From the NCBI GenBank assembly GCA_947494805.1, contig CANLWK010000002.1:682001-746000 (forward strand): a DNA stretch of 64,000 nucleotides, read 5' to 3'. Source of the DNA: an uncultured Croceitalea sp. (lineage in GTDB: Bacteria; Bacteroidota; Bacteroidia; Flavobacteriales; Flavobacteriaceae). Made by a program: the position numbers and the translations under genes. Of this stretch, positions 44,699-54,719 are shown one piece after another. The notes beneath the pieces are model-generated. The model was not told the DNA's origin. It worked only from the letters and a program-made list of their open reading frames with translations, and did not search any database. The stretch's first letter is position 1. Each line of letters starts with the position of its first letter.

Positions 44699-45454
44699 AT
44701 GCCAAAAGTTTTTAGAAAATTTAGAAAGGGTGTTTTGAACGAAGGTAGATTAGGTAAATACCTTTTGTACGCCATTGGGGAAATCATATTGGTGGTGGTA
44801 GGCATTCTAATTGCGCTTCAAATTAGCAAATACAATACAACGGTGAAAGAACGCAAAGAAGAGTACCGTTTGCTTCAAAAGTTTAGTGCTGATTTTAGGC
44901 AAGATTCACTTAGTTTAACTTATCTAATTGGTAGTGAGCGTGAAGTTCTTCAAAGTATCGACTCCATATTCAGAATTTTTGAAACTGGAGATGACCGTTA
45001 TCTTTCGACCATAGCTCAAATTAGTCAAAAAATTCCCAACTCAAATATCTTCTTCACCGAAGCTGGTACTTTTGAAGAGGCCATAGCTGCCGGCAAAATG
45101 GATTTCATTGTTAACGATACCCTGCGGGAAGCAATTTTCAACTACTATGGTGAAGTGAGGGTAAACTTAAGCGACGCTATATTCGATAAGTATCAAACCG
45201 GGGAAATCGTACCCACCTTTTTTGAAACCATGTTTCAAACCCAACAGGGAATGTCCTTTATTGGCTTACAAAATCCATATCTACCAAAGCTTTCTATAAA
45301 AAACTTGTACCAAAACCCTGAATTTAACAAAATACTGGCCTGGCGAAAAATCATTGCAGGCTATTCTTCAGGGACTTGGGAGCAATATTTGGCAAATTGT
45401 TCAAAAATCTTACAAGAGGTTAATGCTGAAATTGAAAGAAGTACAAATGACTAG
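44699..45454 (+). CDS. DUF6090 family membrane protein
   Basis: A 251-residue protein with the N-terminal signature of this flavobacterial family: LRK-rich start (FRKFRKGVLNEGRLGKYLLY), then AIGEIILVVVGILIALQIS as a transmembrane helix followed by a soluble helical part. Function unknown. These genes occur in many copies per genome. It stands 106 bp after the LytTR gene, so co-expression is possible but not certain. Confidence 0.88.
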   Translation: MPKVFRKFRKGVLNEGRLGKYLLYAIGEIILVVVGILIALQISKYNTTVKERKEEYRLLQKFSADFRQDSLSLTYLIGSEREVLQSIDSIFRIFETGDDRYLSTIAQISQKIPNSNIFFTEAGTFEEAIAAGKMDFIVNDTLREAIFNYYGEVRVNLSDAIFDKYQTGEIVPTFFETMFQTQQGMSFIGLQNPYLPKLSIKNLYQNPEFNKILAWRKIIAGYSSGTWEQYLANCSKILQEVNAEIERSTND

Positions 45455-45494
45455 TGCTTATTTGGCATTTTTGTTCATCACCTGGCCCTTGGTG

Positions 45495-47135
45495 CTATTT
45501 TTCTGAAATCTTGTTCAGTATCCTCAAAGCCTTTTTTCCAATATTACTTTCAGCATCTATAGCAATGGCCTTGTTATAGTACGTTTTTGCCTTTTCAAAA
45601 TCTTTGGTTTCACGAAGTGCCTGTGCATAATTGTATTGTGCGTTGGCAGACTCCGGAAATAATGCTGCATTGGTACCAAGAATAAGCAACGCCCCTTGAT
45701 TATCATTGCCAAGTAACACACCTCCTACCCTATCAAATTCACCTTCAAAGTCAAAAAAACCATATGCAGGATCATTGGCCATACGTTTGGCCTCTGCGGC
45801 TACTAAATCCATTTCTCCTTTGGTATACAGCTCAGTTAGATACTGCATCGGGTTCAATACAAAGTTCACAGATTTAAAGTCAAGTACACTTTGTAGTACC
45901 GGATCTTGGTTGGTCACATACTCCTGATAACTCATTTGCACCGGATAATGTGGTTTGATATAATCTGCATTATCCCATGGCGATCTGTCTTGCCACCATG
46001 CAAAGGACAAATAAACTGGGGTTTTTGAGTTCGGTAGTGTTACCTTACGGTTGTCTCCATAAAAATTAATGTTTTCGCTCGAGGGTTCACCAACAAAAAG
46101 GGCATTGGTGTAATGATCTAGCTCATTGATTAGGTTTTGACATGCCGAGAACGTGCGTCTTCCGGTAATCACGAAGAACTTTCCTGGTTGGTTGATTTTT
46201 TTATTGGCGATTACCCCGGTAATGATCGGTTTGTTCAAGTAGTTATTTCCTCCACCATTGAGTCGTACATCCAAAACCAATTTCTCAACGTCGTTAGAAT
46301 CAACAAACTCAAACAAGCGTTTGTAAAACACCGCTACATCCTCTTTCTCATCATTTTGAATTCTGCTATGTCGTACATAAACAGTCTTGTCTTTTTCTAG
46401 ATAATCAAAGTAATATACCCTCTCAAAGTGTTTCAAATAGTAAGGCGTGGTTGTTGTATCACGTCCGTTGACCCAATCTGAATCAGGCCGTATTTCGCCA
46501 TACTTCATAGGCACCCTTAAATCAGCATTTGCCGGCACGACGTAGTCGAACCGTTTATTATCTTTCTCGAGTTTCAATGCTATCTCTTCTAGCAAATTAT
46601 CGGTAATTCCTTGAGCATGCAATACTTCAGGAATGGTCATATGGTCTAACCCGTATGCATCATTGAACATATCATTTTCAGCAGGTACTGTAGTATATAC
46701 AGCTTTAACGACCTCTTCTATAGGGCGACCGGCAATGGCCAGCACCTTAGCACCAACCAAGTCCTTATAGTCACGATGCGCAGCTTTTATGTATATGCCG
46801 TCAGGGAATCTATAGAAATCTATAGGGATGGCATGAAATGGAACAGGGTTCTCACTAAAGCTCATGCGCGTGTGTCCGTACTTGAATAGGGCTATCATTC
46901 TAAAAAAACCGACAGCAACTTCATGTTGCTCCATTTCGGGGATGGCATTATAAAAGGTCTCCACTTCAGCATCAAAGTCTTGTGCCGATATTTTCTTAAA
47001 GAGGAAAGGGAATTTTTTATGCACTGTAGTCTGCAAAAATCGCAAATCTTCTCGCCATTCTTTAGTAGTCAGCTGTTTTTGGGCAATTACCTGTGTAGCC
47101 AATAAAAGTGTAAATACAATGATTATATTCTTCAT
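45495..47135 (-). CDS. S41 family peptidase with C-terminal TPR
   Basis: A 546-residue exported protein (ATG 47135; signal ending near VIAQ). The peptidase part has FKYGHTRMSF with the conserved His, KLVLDVRLNGGGNN and the nucleophile loop RRTFSACQN. The C-terminal 70 residues form one or two TPR helices (NAQYNYAQALRETKDFEKA). A domain between about residues 100 and 230 may include a PDZ-like unit (YIKAAHRDYKDLVGAKVLAIAG). It is like the shorter S41 lipoprotein at 22975 but larger and without a lipobox. Substrate unknown. Confidence 0.88.
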   Translation of the reverse strand: MKNIIIVFTLLLATQVIAQKQLTTKEWREDLRFLQTTVHKKFPFLFKKISAQDFDAEVETFYNAIPEMEQHEVAVGFFRMIALFKYGHTRMSFSENPVPFHAIPIDFYRFPDGIYIKAAHRDYKDLVGAKVLAIAGRPIEEVVKAVYTTVPAENDMFNDAYGLDHMTIPEVLHAQGITDNLLEEIALKLEKDNKRFDYVVPANADLRVPMKYGEIRPDSDWVNGRDTTTTPYYLKHFERVYYFDYLEKDKTVYVRHSRIQNDEKEDVAVFYKRLFEFVDSNDVEKLVLDVRLNGGGNNYLNKPIITGVIANKKINQPGKFFVITGRRTFSACQNLINELDHYTNALFVGEPSSENINFYGDNRKVTLPNSKTPVYLSFAWWQDRSPWDNADYIKPHYPVQMSYQEYVTNQDPVLQSVLDFKSVNFVLNPMQYLTELYTKGEMDLVAAEAKRMANDPAYGFFDFEGEFDRVGGVLLGNDNQGALLILGTNAALFPESANAQYNYAQALRETKDFEKAKTYYNKAIAIDAESNIGKKALRILNKISEK

Positions 47136-47273
47136 GGTCTTAAAATTAATGAGGTTATTCATACGTTTAGACCAAATTCTAGTTTTCAAGGTAAAAACAA
47201 GAAATAGAATTGCTGAAATGTAATATCAGAAGGTTGAAGCGTCGCTTTATGCGCTTTTTAAACTCAACATACT

Positions 47274-48134
47274 TTACCGTCTCGTTCTTTTTTCCTTTTC
47301 GTCGGTTTCAACCAATTTATCGTCTTTCCAAGTGCCACTGGTTACCACACTGCCATCGGTTCCGTAGAATTCACCATGACCGTTGCGTTTATCATCTTTC
47401 CAAAAGCCAACATATTTTTCCCCATTGGGCCAATAATAGGTGCCTAGGCCATTTCGTTTATCATTCTCATATGCGCCTTCGTAATGCTCACCATCGGGCC
47501 AGTAAAAAGATCCTTTGCCATGCCGTTGGTTATCGAGCCATTCCCCTTCGTAACGACTGCCGGTGTCCAATAGGGCTATACCTATTCCGTTTGCTTTTTT
47601 GTGCTTCACTTGGCCAACATAATGCAACTGGTTGCCTTTTTTACTTTTAAATCTAAGGTATTCTCCCGATGATTTTTGCTGTAATAGCTTTCGTAAACGG
47701 GCGACTTGTATTTTAGCCTTTTCATGAGCAAAACTGAGCGAGTCGTACCGTTTAATTTCAATTGGAGTGGCAACTTGTGCTTTGGCAATTGAATCTTCGA
47801 CATTTAAAGTGTCCCTTGGTATTTGTTTGGTAAGATTCAAATTCTTAAGATTCTCAACTAATTTTATACGCAAAGGAATGCCCAAATCGGGGTCATTGCC
47901 TTCATTGGACAATTCACGGTATGCTGTGATTGCGTTCGTATACTTGCCATTTAACAACAATGAGTCAATACGATTCATCTCTTCGTAAGCGGCAATCTTG
48001 GTGGTTAGTTCTGACTGTTCTGTTCTGGTCTCATTGAGTTTTTTCTGTAAACCACTGGTTCTAAAAAACAGCGCGATGGTAATTACCATTGCCGCCCCCA
48101 ATAACAAATACGGAATCAAAAGTCGTTTTTTCAT
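47274..48134 (-). CDS. Membrane-anchored MORN-repeat protein
   Basis: A 286-residue protein (ATG 48134; a TTG at 48143 is the alternative). One N-terminal transmembrane helix (about 5-24), a coiled-coil region (about 26-50), then at the C-terminus MORN repeats of about 23 residues: YEGEWLDNQRHGKGSFYWPDG, YEGAYENDKRNGLGTYYWPNG, YVGFWKDDKRNGHGEFYGTDG and a partial fourth. MORN repeats commonly bind lipids or act as scaffolds. It is the last gene of a three-gene operon, 32 bp after the DUF2490 gene. Confidence 0.85.
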   Translation of the reverse strand: MKKRLLIPYLLLGAAMVITIALFFRTSGLQKKLNETRTEQSELTTKIAAYEEMNRIDSLLLNGKYTNAITAYRELSNEGNDPDLGIPLRIKLVENLKNLNLTKQIPRDTLNVEDSIAKAQVATPIEIKRYDSLSFAHEKAKIQVARLRKLLQQKSSGEYLRFKSKKGNQLHYVGQVKHKKANGIGIALLDTGSRYEGEWLDNQRHGKGSFYWPDGEHYEGAYENDKRNGLGTYYWPNGEKYVGFWKDDKRNGHGEFYGTDGSVVTSGTWKDDKLVETDEKEKRTRR

Positions 48135-48166
48135 GTTCTTCAATGCTACACTACTTACGTATTACC

Positions 48167-48997
48167 TTAGTCGTTTAGATGTATTGCGGGTAGTTTATTA
48201 CGTACTTTTCGAAAATCAGGTGAAAAATAAACGTGAAAACGCATCGTCCAGTTTTGTTTGAATATCCCTGGATTTGCCAACGTTTGCCCTTGTGTATACA
48301 TCAATCCGCCAGCTATGGTCAAACGAGGCGTCAAAATGTATCCTAAGGTTGTCGTCATACGCAAATCTTCCATCACACTGCCCACTACCTCTTTTCCACT
48401 TTGCATGATTACCTCTACTTCTGGCGAAACATAAAGGGTCTTTGGCGCAAGCTTGTGGCTATTCAACGGAACCTTGGCCCTGAACATATAACGCCATCTG
48501 TTTCTGAAAATGTATTCACTATTTTCTTCAAAACCCTGTGTCCAACGATGCTCGATACGAATACGATGGTAGATCATAGCAGTGTACAAGGGTTGGGCAA
48601 ATTGATATTGGTGCCAAATACGCCATTCGGGCACCACATTGCGGTCCGTTGAAGATTCGTCGGTATTGAAGTTGATCCGCACTACGCCGCCTAAACTGAA
48701 ATTGGTCTTTTTTGAATAGATATAACCTATAGCATGGCGGTTATAGATTTGACCTATCTGGCCAATAAAAGGGGTATCCTCTGTCTCTTCAAATCTAAAA
48801 TGGGTCTGGGCATCCCAAAATAATCGTTTTGAAATTCGAATATTACCATAGGTATTGAACCAAACCTTTGTTTTTGGGTCTTTGAATTTTGATTCGGTCG
48901 GAAGTACCTCTCCACCACCATCTTGCGCACCAGCTGTAAAACCACATAAGAATATCAATGCCAGAAGGACCAGCTTATTATTAGAACAACCTTTCAT
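48167..48997 (-). CDS. DUF2490 family outer-membrane protein
   Basis: A 276-residue exported protein (signal ending near TAGAQ). It shows the DUF2490 pattern: TKVWFNTYGNIRISKRLFWDAQTHFR, NRHAIGYIYSKKTNFSLGG, ERRIWHQYQF-like and IRIEHRW strands, ending as alternating beta strands, so a small outer-membrane barrel is likely. Its ATG follows directly the TAA of the upstream gene (TAAATG), so translation is coupled. Function unknown. Confidence 0.85.
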   Translation of the reverse strand: MKGCSNNKLVLLALIFLCGFTAGAQDGGGEVLPTESKFKDPKTKVWFNTYGNIRISKRLFWDAQTHFRFEETEDTPFIGQIGQIYNRHAIGYIYSKKTNFSLGGVVRINFNTDESSTDRNVVPEWRIWHQYQFAQPLYTAMIYHRIRIEHRWTQGFEENSEYIFRNRWRYMFRAKVPLNSHKLAPKTLYVSPEVEVIMQSGKEVVGSVMEDLRMTTTLGYILTPRLTIAGGLMYTQGQTLANPGIFKQNWTMRFHVYFSPDFRKVRNKLPAIHLND

Positions 48998-50968
48998 TTA
49001 CTTGCGCGGTTTTTCAGTTGTTAATCCGAATAACTCCAATACAACTTCAGGGTCGGTTGCTTTTCGAAGTTTACGCTCTAGTTTTGAGGTATTCTCAATC
49101 CGCAATTCAAGCATTCGTTGGTACGTTGACTGTATCAACAAGTCAAGCTTCTTTGCCTCTGCACACGTCAATTCTGTATTTACCTGTTCTAAGTAATATG
49201 GTACCAAAACACGACGATACGACCCGGTGATTCGTTTCTTTACCTCTTCATCCATTAAGGTTGCCATAAATGGATTCCAAATTCGATCTTGATAGTTTTT
49301 TTGGATACTTTCCCATTTTTCAGGTAAAACGGATATTGATTTTGCCAAATCAAGAAAGGTCCTGTAACAGATGGTAAGTTCTTGCCCACGGTCAAGTTTG
49401 GTCTTTATTTCATCAATTGAAGAGTAGTCACTCAGTTTATTGTCGGCCAACTGCTTCAATTGTTGCAATGCATTTTTTTGACTGTTGGAAATAGTATTGT
49501 TTGTTGAATCAATAAGCTGTTGCAACTGCTTGTTCTTTGAGATCAAATCTTCTTCAATTGCTATTAGTTCTTGCTGTCTTTGTTGATTGATAAGTTTTTT
49601 GTTCAAAAGACTTTCTACCTTCAGCAGGCTATGCAACGCGTAATCCGTTATTTGTTTTAGCACGTTTACGTCATTGTTTACAAAGTTGAAATCAGCTACA
49701 TTATCGATTTCAAAAGCGCGTTCGGTCATAGTCGAATCTAAGTTTACCGTAACCGATATCTGTTTGTCAGGTTTTCCATTTGACCAAAGGTGCTGGATCA
49801 ATTTTTCTTTTGGAAGAAACTCTACGACCCCCTCATTCTTGTATGCAACAAACTTGGCAATGGGCTTCAAATAGTCTTTGTCAATCTTAGTAATAACCTC
49901 GAATAGATACGCCGCATCGCTATCAGAGAGTTTTAGAATGCTCAATTGCGTATTCTCTAAATAGGCATCACTTATCTTTTTGGCCTCAAAAAAGTTGGTT
50001 GCGATGGAATCTAGTTGTACTTGTTCCGTTTCCGTAAATGGGTAATAGGGCACCTTCACCTTAAATTCGGGCAAAAAGGCTGATTCTCCTAACTCTGAGA
50101 GAATTCCGTCAATCTTTTTGTAATACGAAGCGTTCTCAGAGAGCAATCGTTGCATCTTGCCATTGACCACAGGATGGCTCGTGCGTTCTAAAGACTGCCA
50201 AATCGCAACGGCATTGATATATCTGGCATCAAGATTAATGGTTTTGCTCTCTTCCAAATCGTTTGTATAGATGGGTATGACTTCTACCCTACCGTTGCTG
50301 TCATTTCTGATTTCCCGTAAGATTCCGTCATTGAAGAACCAACTTTCTGCCGCACCAATTCCCGTTGTTTCAAAAAGTGACCATTCGTCATGGGCCAAGC
50401 CGTTGCGCAAAAACCGACCTGCAAGGGTCAAGCTATCATTCTCAATTCTAAAATTGCGCTGTGGCACTCCATTTTCAAATGAGATATTGCTTTTAAACAA
50501 AGATTTTGAAACCTCTGAATCTTCAATTTCATTAACCGAATATTGCCAGGTGCCATCAGGTTTGCCATTGACCATGTTGCCCGAAGCCTCTTCTTGAACA
50601 CCACTAATGGCTACGCGATATTGATAATCTACAACCTGTGATTCATTGTTTGATTGAAATGTGCCAAATTGAAACCTCCATGGTCCAACAGGAAAGTTAT
50701 TTCTAAAGTTCCCTTTAAAATCAAAAGAATAATCTTGCTTTTGTAATAGGGCATCTAAATTCGCCTTTCGAAGTCGAAAAGGTCCATTGAGCACGGTATC
50801 GCCATCGACAAGCAAATAGGTGTAATCGGCATCGCCATGGTAACCAGATACACTTAAGGGTCCCTGATAGGTTTGCTCTTCTTGTGCCCGCATCGGAATG
50901 CACAGGAGAAACAGCAATATTATTCCACAGAAAATATGTAGACAATTGTTTATTTTGGTTTGATTCAC
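48998..50968 (-). CDS. Large secreted YwqK/MORN-like repeat protein
   Basis: A 656-residue exported protein starting at GTG 50968 (no ATG lies before the signal, which ends near MRAQ at about residue 28). The N-terminal 230 residues contain YwqK/MORN-variant repeats: units of the form NGKPDGTWQYSVN, NGVPQRNFRIEN, RNGLAHDEWSLFE. The rest is mostly helical and coiled-coil-like with charged heptads (about 440-520) and no recognised domain. It is the first gene of the operon with the DUF2490 barrel and the MORN membrane protein. An envelope assembly or scaffold role is a guess. Confidence 0.7.
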   Translation of the reverse strand: MNQTKINNCLHIFCGIILLFLLCIPMRAQEEQTYQGPLSVSGYHGDADYTYLLVDGDTVLNGPFRLRKANLDALLQKQDYSFDFKGNFRNNFPVGPWRFQFGTFQSNNESQVVDYQYRVAISGVQEEASGNMVNGKPDGTWQYSVNEIEDSEVSKSLFKSNISFENGVPQRNFRIENDSLTLAGRFLRNGLAHDEWSLFETTGIGAAESWFFNDGILREIRNDSNGRVEVIPIYTNDLEESKTINLDARYINAVAIWQSLERTSHPVVNGKMQRLLSENASYYKKIDGILSELGESAFLPEFKVKVPYYPFTETEQVQLDSIATNFFEAKKISDAYLENTQLSILKLSDSDAAYLFEVITKIDKDYLKPIAKFVAYKNEGVVEFLPKEKLIQHLWSNGKPDKQISVTVNLDSTMTERAFEIDNVADFNFVNNDVNVLKQITDYALHSLLKVESLLNKKLINQQRQQELIAIEEDLISKNKQLQQLIDSTNNTISNSQKNALQQLKQLADNKLSDYSSIDEIKTKLDRGQELTICYRTFLDLAKSISVLPEKWESIQKNYQDRIWNPFMATLMDEEVKKRITGSYRRVLVPYYLEQVNTELTCAEAKKLDLLIQSTYQRMLELRIENTSKLERKLRKATDPEVVLELFGLTTEKPRK

Positions 50969-51044
50969 GCCCTTTTTGAATGAGTGTTAGTTCATTACTA
51001 ATACGAACTGAATCAGTTTTTAGATGTTCTAGGTGCCAAATTAT

Positions 51045-53405
51045 TTAAAAATCAATTACTATACCTATACTGGGTATTATCTGTGAATTGTCACTTTCAA
51101 TGGCAATAAGGCTTTCTGGTTGTATAACCACTCCCATAGCATCTCTGTTCAGTCCAAATTCAGTAGGACTTGGAATTTCTTGGGCCAAAACATTCTGTGC
51201 TTCAATAAAGAGGTCCAAGGCGAACTTTTTAAAGTTCCACTTTTTATCCAAACGCAAATCCAATTGACTAAAGATTTCCAATTTTTCATCACCGAGACGC
51301 GTATAATCCAAAACAACTTCTGGATAGTTGGCCAAAGTCGCATCTAAATCGGTAGGTACGAACGGAGTTCTTCCCGCAAAACGATAACGAGCGCTCAGTT
51401 CCCAATTTCGCTTGAGTTTGTAACCGCCTACGAATGAAATCAAATGGCGACTGTCCCAGACCGAGGGTAAGAAAGCATCGCGGTCAAAACCTGTAAATTC
51501 ACTATAGAACCAAGTATAGGAAAAGATGCCATAGAAATTGTTCGAAAGCTTCTGCTGAAATTGTAGTTCGGCGCCATAGCTTCGGCCCCTACCTACCGTT
51601 TCTATTGGCTCACTGCCCAAAACTTCAAATCCGCCACCTTTGTTCGCCAAAGACACCTGGTCCCGCACCGAAACTGGATAATCTTCATAGCGCTTGTAAA
51701 AACCTTCAAATGAAATATTGCTCGAAGGAGAAAAGTAGTGTTGCAATCCTAACACAAAATGGTCACTTTGGGTATAATCCACATTTTGATTGACCAATTC
51801 ATTGTTGGCACCCCTAAAACCTAATATGGTATATGGTGGTAATTTAAAATAACGACCTATAGATCCGTTCAAACGCCAGTTTTTGGCAAACTCGTATGAT
51901 GCGGACAAACGTGGAGAAAATGTACTCAATAAAGTTTCATTCGCTGTAAATGAATCGTCATCCATTCTAAAACCTAAAGAGACATCTAATTTATCATCAA
52001 AATACGAGCGCGTGGCATTTGCAAAGAGTCCGTATTTCATAAAATCAATTTCAGTATTGAAGGTCAATGTATTACGAACATCAAGTGTTGTATTGGTGTA
52101 GTCTGAACGTTGTATGTTAAAGCCAGAACTAAGTTTCCATTTATCAAAGAATTGGGTGTACTCGTAACGTAATTTGGTCTCAGACTCCCTAGAATCATTG
52201 TTGAAAATTACTCCTGTTTCGTTGACAGGATCTGTAAAACGTCGAAAGTCATTGCTCAGTGTGTTGCTACTTAACGTGGTCAACATATAACCTTTGCCAT
52301 TTTTAAAGCGTTTTCGCCAACTAAGACCTATGGTGTTGGTACGCTGATCGATAAATGGAGCCTGATCCAATGTCACTTGTTGTTCTTCATCAAACTCGTC
52401 GGGTGGGCTCACTGAAAAGTCATCTATCGAACCTACGCCAAGAAAGGTCAATGTATTAAAATCATCAATTTCGTGATTGATTTTAAATTGATAATCCCAA
52501 TAGTCAGGACGGATGGGCAAGCCAATAGCTTCAAACAGAAACTGTAAATAGCTGCGTCTTACGGATGCTAAAAAAGTGGTTCTAGCGTCCTCTCCCTTCT
52601 TACCAAACAATGGCCCTTCAAGTGTCAGAGCTGCTTCACTGGCGCTGACCCGAAAGTTACCCGCAAAATTTCTTGAGTTTCCATTGCGCTGCTGAAACTG
52701 CAATACCCCTGATAGCGGATTGTCATAACGAGCATTGAAGGCTGAAGTCGAAAGTGTGACATTCTCTATAAAAGACACGTTAATCAACCCTACGGGACCA
52801 CCAGCACTACCTTGAGTGGCGAAGTGGTTAATATTCGGAATCTCCATTCCGTCTAAATAATATACCGTTTCATTGGGCGCACCACCACGAATAATTAGGT
52901 CATTTCTAAATCCGCCTACCGAAGGTGAAACACCAGGTAGGGTCTGAGCCACTTGCACCACATCATTGTTACTGCCCGGATATGTTGCAATCTCAACTGC
53001 CGAAAGCGTTTGTGTTGAAAGTGGCGTTTCTTTAGGTCGCGTAATGATATTGGCATTGGAAACCACTACTTCTTCCAATTGTTGTGCAGCTTCTTTCAAC
53101 ACAAAATTGTAAGCAGGTGTGCCCTTCGAGCGGATAATAACATTATATTGGGTTTGAGATTCATACCCCAAATAACTAACAACAAGGTTGTAAGATCCTG
53201 GTGTAACATCAGTTATTGTATAATTTCCGTCAAAATCAGTTTGTGCACCTTTTTCGGTACCCTCAAGAAAAACAGAAGCACCAATAATGGGTTCTCCCAC
53301 TTCATCTAGTACGTTACCAAATAAATCGGTTGTAACTTGGGCATAGGTCTCACTTGTAAAAAAAACGAAAACTAAAAGAAATGTAATTTTGAAAGTAGAG
53401 GGCAT
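51045..53405 (-). CDS. TonB-dependent receptor
   Basis: A 786-residue outer-membrane receptor (ATG 53405; signal ending near TYAQ). Order: carboxypeptidase-regulatory-like beta domain (GNVLDEVGEPIIGASVFLEG to VSYLGYESQT), plug domain (PGVSPSVGGFRNDLIIRGGAPN, YYLDGMEIPN), then a 22-strand barrel ending in SLIAIESDNSQIIPSIGIVIDF. It imports a large ligand using TonB energy. No SusD-like gene accompanies it, so the substrate may be iron, a vitamin or a peptide rather than a glycan. Divergent from marR, with a 12-bp-arm inverted repeat between them. Confidence 0.92.
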   Translation of the reverse strand: MPSTFKITFLLVFVFFTSETYAQVTTDLFGNVLDEVGEPIIGASVFLEGTEKGAQTDFDGNYTITDVTPGSYNLVVSYLGYESQTQYNVIIRSKGTPAYNFVLKEAAQQLEEVVVSNANIITRPKETPLSTQTLSAVEIATYPGSNNDVVQVAQTLPGVSPSVGGFRNDLIIRGGAPNETVYYLDGMEIPNINHFATQGSAGGPVGLINVSFIENVTLSTSAFNARYDNPLSGVLQFQQRNGNSRNFAGNFRVSASEAALTLEGPLFGKKGEDARTTFLASVRRSYLQFLFEAIGLPIRPDYWDYQFKINHEIDDFNTLTFLGVGSIDDFSVSPPDEFDEEQQVTLDQAPFIDQRTNTIGLSWRKRFKNGKGYMLTTLSSNTLSNDFRRFTDPVNETGVIFNNDSRESETKLRYEYTQFFDKWKLSSGFNIQRSDYTNTTLDVRNTLTFNTEIDFMKYGLFANATRSYFDDKLDVSLGFRMDDDSFTANETLLSTFSPRLSASYEFAKNWRLNGSIGRYFKLPPYTILGFRGANNELVNQNVDYTQSDHFVLGLQHYFSPSSNISFEGFYKRYEDYPVSVRDQVSLANKGGGFEVLGSEPIETVGRGRSYGAELQFQQKLSNNFYGIFSYTWFYSEFTGFDRDAFLPSVWDSRHLISFVGGYKLKRNWELSARYRFAGRTPFVPTDLDATLANYPEVVLDYTRLGDEKLEIFSQLDLRLDKKWNFKKFALDLFIEAQNVLAQEIPSPTEFGLNRDAMGVVIQPESLIAIESDNSQIIPSIGIVIDF

Positions 53406-53406
53406 T

Positions 53407-53448
53407 GTTTTTTGTTTATATTTTGAGTGCAAATATTAAACAAAAAAC
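53407..53448. promoter_or_regulatory. 12-bp-arm inverted repeat before the TonB receptor
   Basis: GTTTTTTGTTTA at 53407-53418 and its perfect inverse at 53437-53448, 18 bp apart, directly upstream of the receptor start and between it and marR. Fits a MarR-type operator; could also be a weak structure. Confidence 0.5.
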
Positions 53449-53495
53449 TATTAAAAAATAGCATTTAGATTTAATTTAGTGTTAAATAGTTGTTT

Positions 53496-54116
53496 ATGGA
53501 TGGATTTGGATTGACAAAACAGTTGATACTCTTACTTGAGCGTTTTATGGAAGAGCGTCAAAACGAAGATGTAGATCTGCCGGTTTTTTTAGACTGGGCC
53601 AATGCCCAAAAAACATTTGACACTGCTCCTAAGGAATATCATATTACAGGGCATAGTCTTGAAGTGGAAATTGCAGCTTACATAGGTCGACTTAGTAGAT
53701 ATTCAAATACCTATATCAAGAAATCATTGGAGGGTTTGCCGTTCTCTACGGATATGGAATTTGCTTTCACAGCAATTCTTGATGGTGCAGGTCAAGTGGG
53801 TAAAACCGATCTTATTCGTATGATGGCTTATGATAAATCTTCGGGTATGGGGGTTATTAAACGCCTTATCACCAATGGAATCATTGAAGAGTTTCCAAAT
53901 CCCGAAGATAAAAGAGGTAAACTGTTACGATTGACTGAAAAAGGAAAAGAGAACGTACAACTAGGGTACCACAAAGCCCCCAAAGCGGCTAATTTAATTT
54001 CAAAACCATTTACAGCTATTGAAAAAAGAAGACTGTTGCACTTGCTAAAAAGATTAGACGACTTTCACTATCCTATGTATTTAAACGAAAAGCAAGATTT
54101 TGATGAATTAGGCTAA
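53496..54116 (+). CDS. MarR family transcriptional regulator
   Basis: A 206-residue protein. The winged-helix core is visible: TAILDGAGQVGKTDLIRMM, then SGMGVIKRLITNGIIEEFPNP with the recognition helix and PEDKRGKLLRLTEKGKEN as the wing. It is longer than typical MarR proteins (about 140-150 residues), with an N-terminal helical region of about 80 residues. The ATG at 53496 is used; a TTG 6 bp upstream is the alternative. Divergent from the TonB receptor, so it probably represses it and itself. Confidence 0.9.
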   Translation: MDGFGLTKQLILLLERFMEERQNEDVDLPVFLDWANAQKTFDTAPKEYHITGHSLEVEIAAYIGRLSRYSNTYIKKSLEGLPFSTDMEFAFTAILDGAGQVGKTDLIRMMAYDKSSGMGVIKRLITNGIIEEFPNPEDKRGKLLRLTEKGKENVQLGYHKAPKAANLISKPFTAIEKRRLLHLLKRLDDFHYPMYLNEKQDFDELG

Positions 54117-54211
54117 ACTCTACTAAAAGAGTATCCATGCCCTACTGAAGTCGTTTCAATACCCGAAACCTAACTTATATAAAGGAGTGTAACTATCTCT
54201 AAGTTTAAATA

Positions 54212-54715
54212 CTACTTATAAAGGCGCTCTTCACCTTTGGTCTGATTACGCACAAACCACGTCATCGTATGATGCTGTGGAACCCTTCTAATGAGAGAAT
54301 CCGTTTTTCTATCATACCATATGGCATCAAAACTACCATCTGTATTAATGACCACACGCCACTCTTGATGTATAACTTCTTTATCTGAATGGTTACCTGA
54401 GAGTGTATCCCAATCTAAAGTAGAAGAGTATTGTGGGTGTAATTTGGCCAAAACCTCTTTACCGTCTAAAACGGCCAACCATATTGGTACCGATAAATGT
54501 TCAATAGAATGGTTTTTTCCTTTGTTTCCCCACCCAATCTTTATATCCGCCCCATTTCGTATGGCTTTTATCAATTGTGGCTTTGAACCCTTGATCACAT
54601 TGCCATCCTTGCTAGTTTTTAAGGCCACCATCCAAGTTTCATACTTTGTCTCGTTATGACAGCTCTGCACCATAAAACAAATCAAGAGTAAGCATACTGT
54701 GAATGGATTCTTCAT
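54212..54715 (-). CDS. Lipoprotein of unknown function, paralogue of the next gene
   Basis: A 167-residue lipoprotein (lipobox VQSC at about residues 16-19). It shares with the gene at 54720 the segment GSKPQLIKAIRNGADIKIGWG versus GNKEQLIDAVRLGYPVRIGWG, a long internal domain and a C-terminal WFV/WYV tryptophan-rich end. No known family recognised. The two genes are 4 bp apart, so they are co-transcribed and are a tandem duplication. Confidence 0.7.
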   Translation of the reverse strand: MKNPFTVCLLLICFMVQSCHNETKYETWMVALKTSKDGNVIKGSKPQLIKAIRNGADIKIGWGNKGKNHSIEHLSVPIWLAVLDGKEVLAKLHPQYSSTLDWDTLSGNHSDKEVIHQEWRVVINTDGSFDAIWYDRKTDSLIRRVPQHHTMTWFVRNQTKGEERLYK

Positions 54716-54719
54716 AATA

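Noticed and set aside
45479-45494. Short stem CACC/GGTG followed by T-rich sequence between convergent genes
   Set aside because: Only four pairs; too weak to call a terminator.
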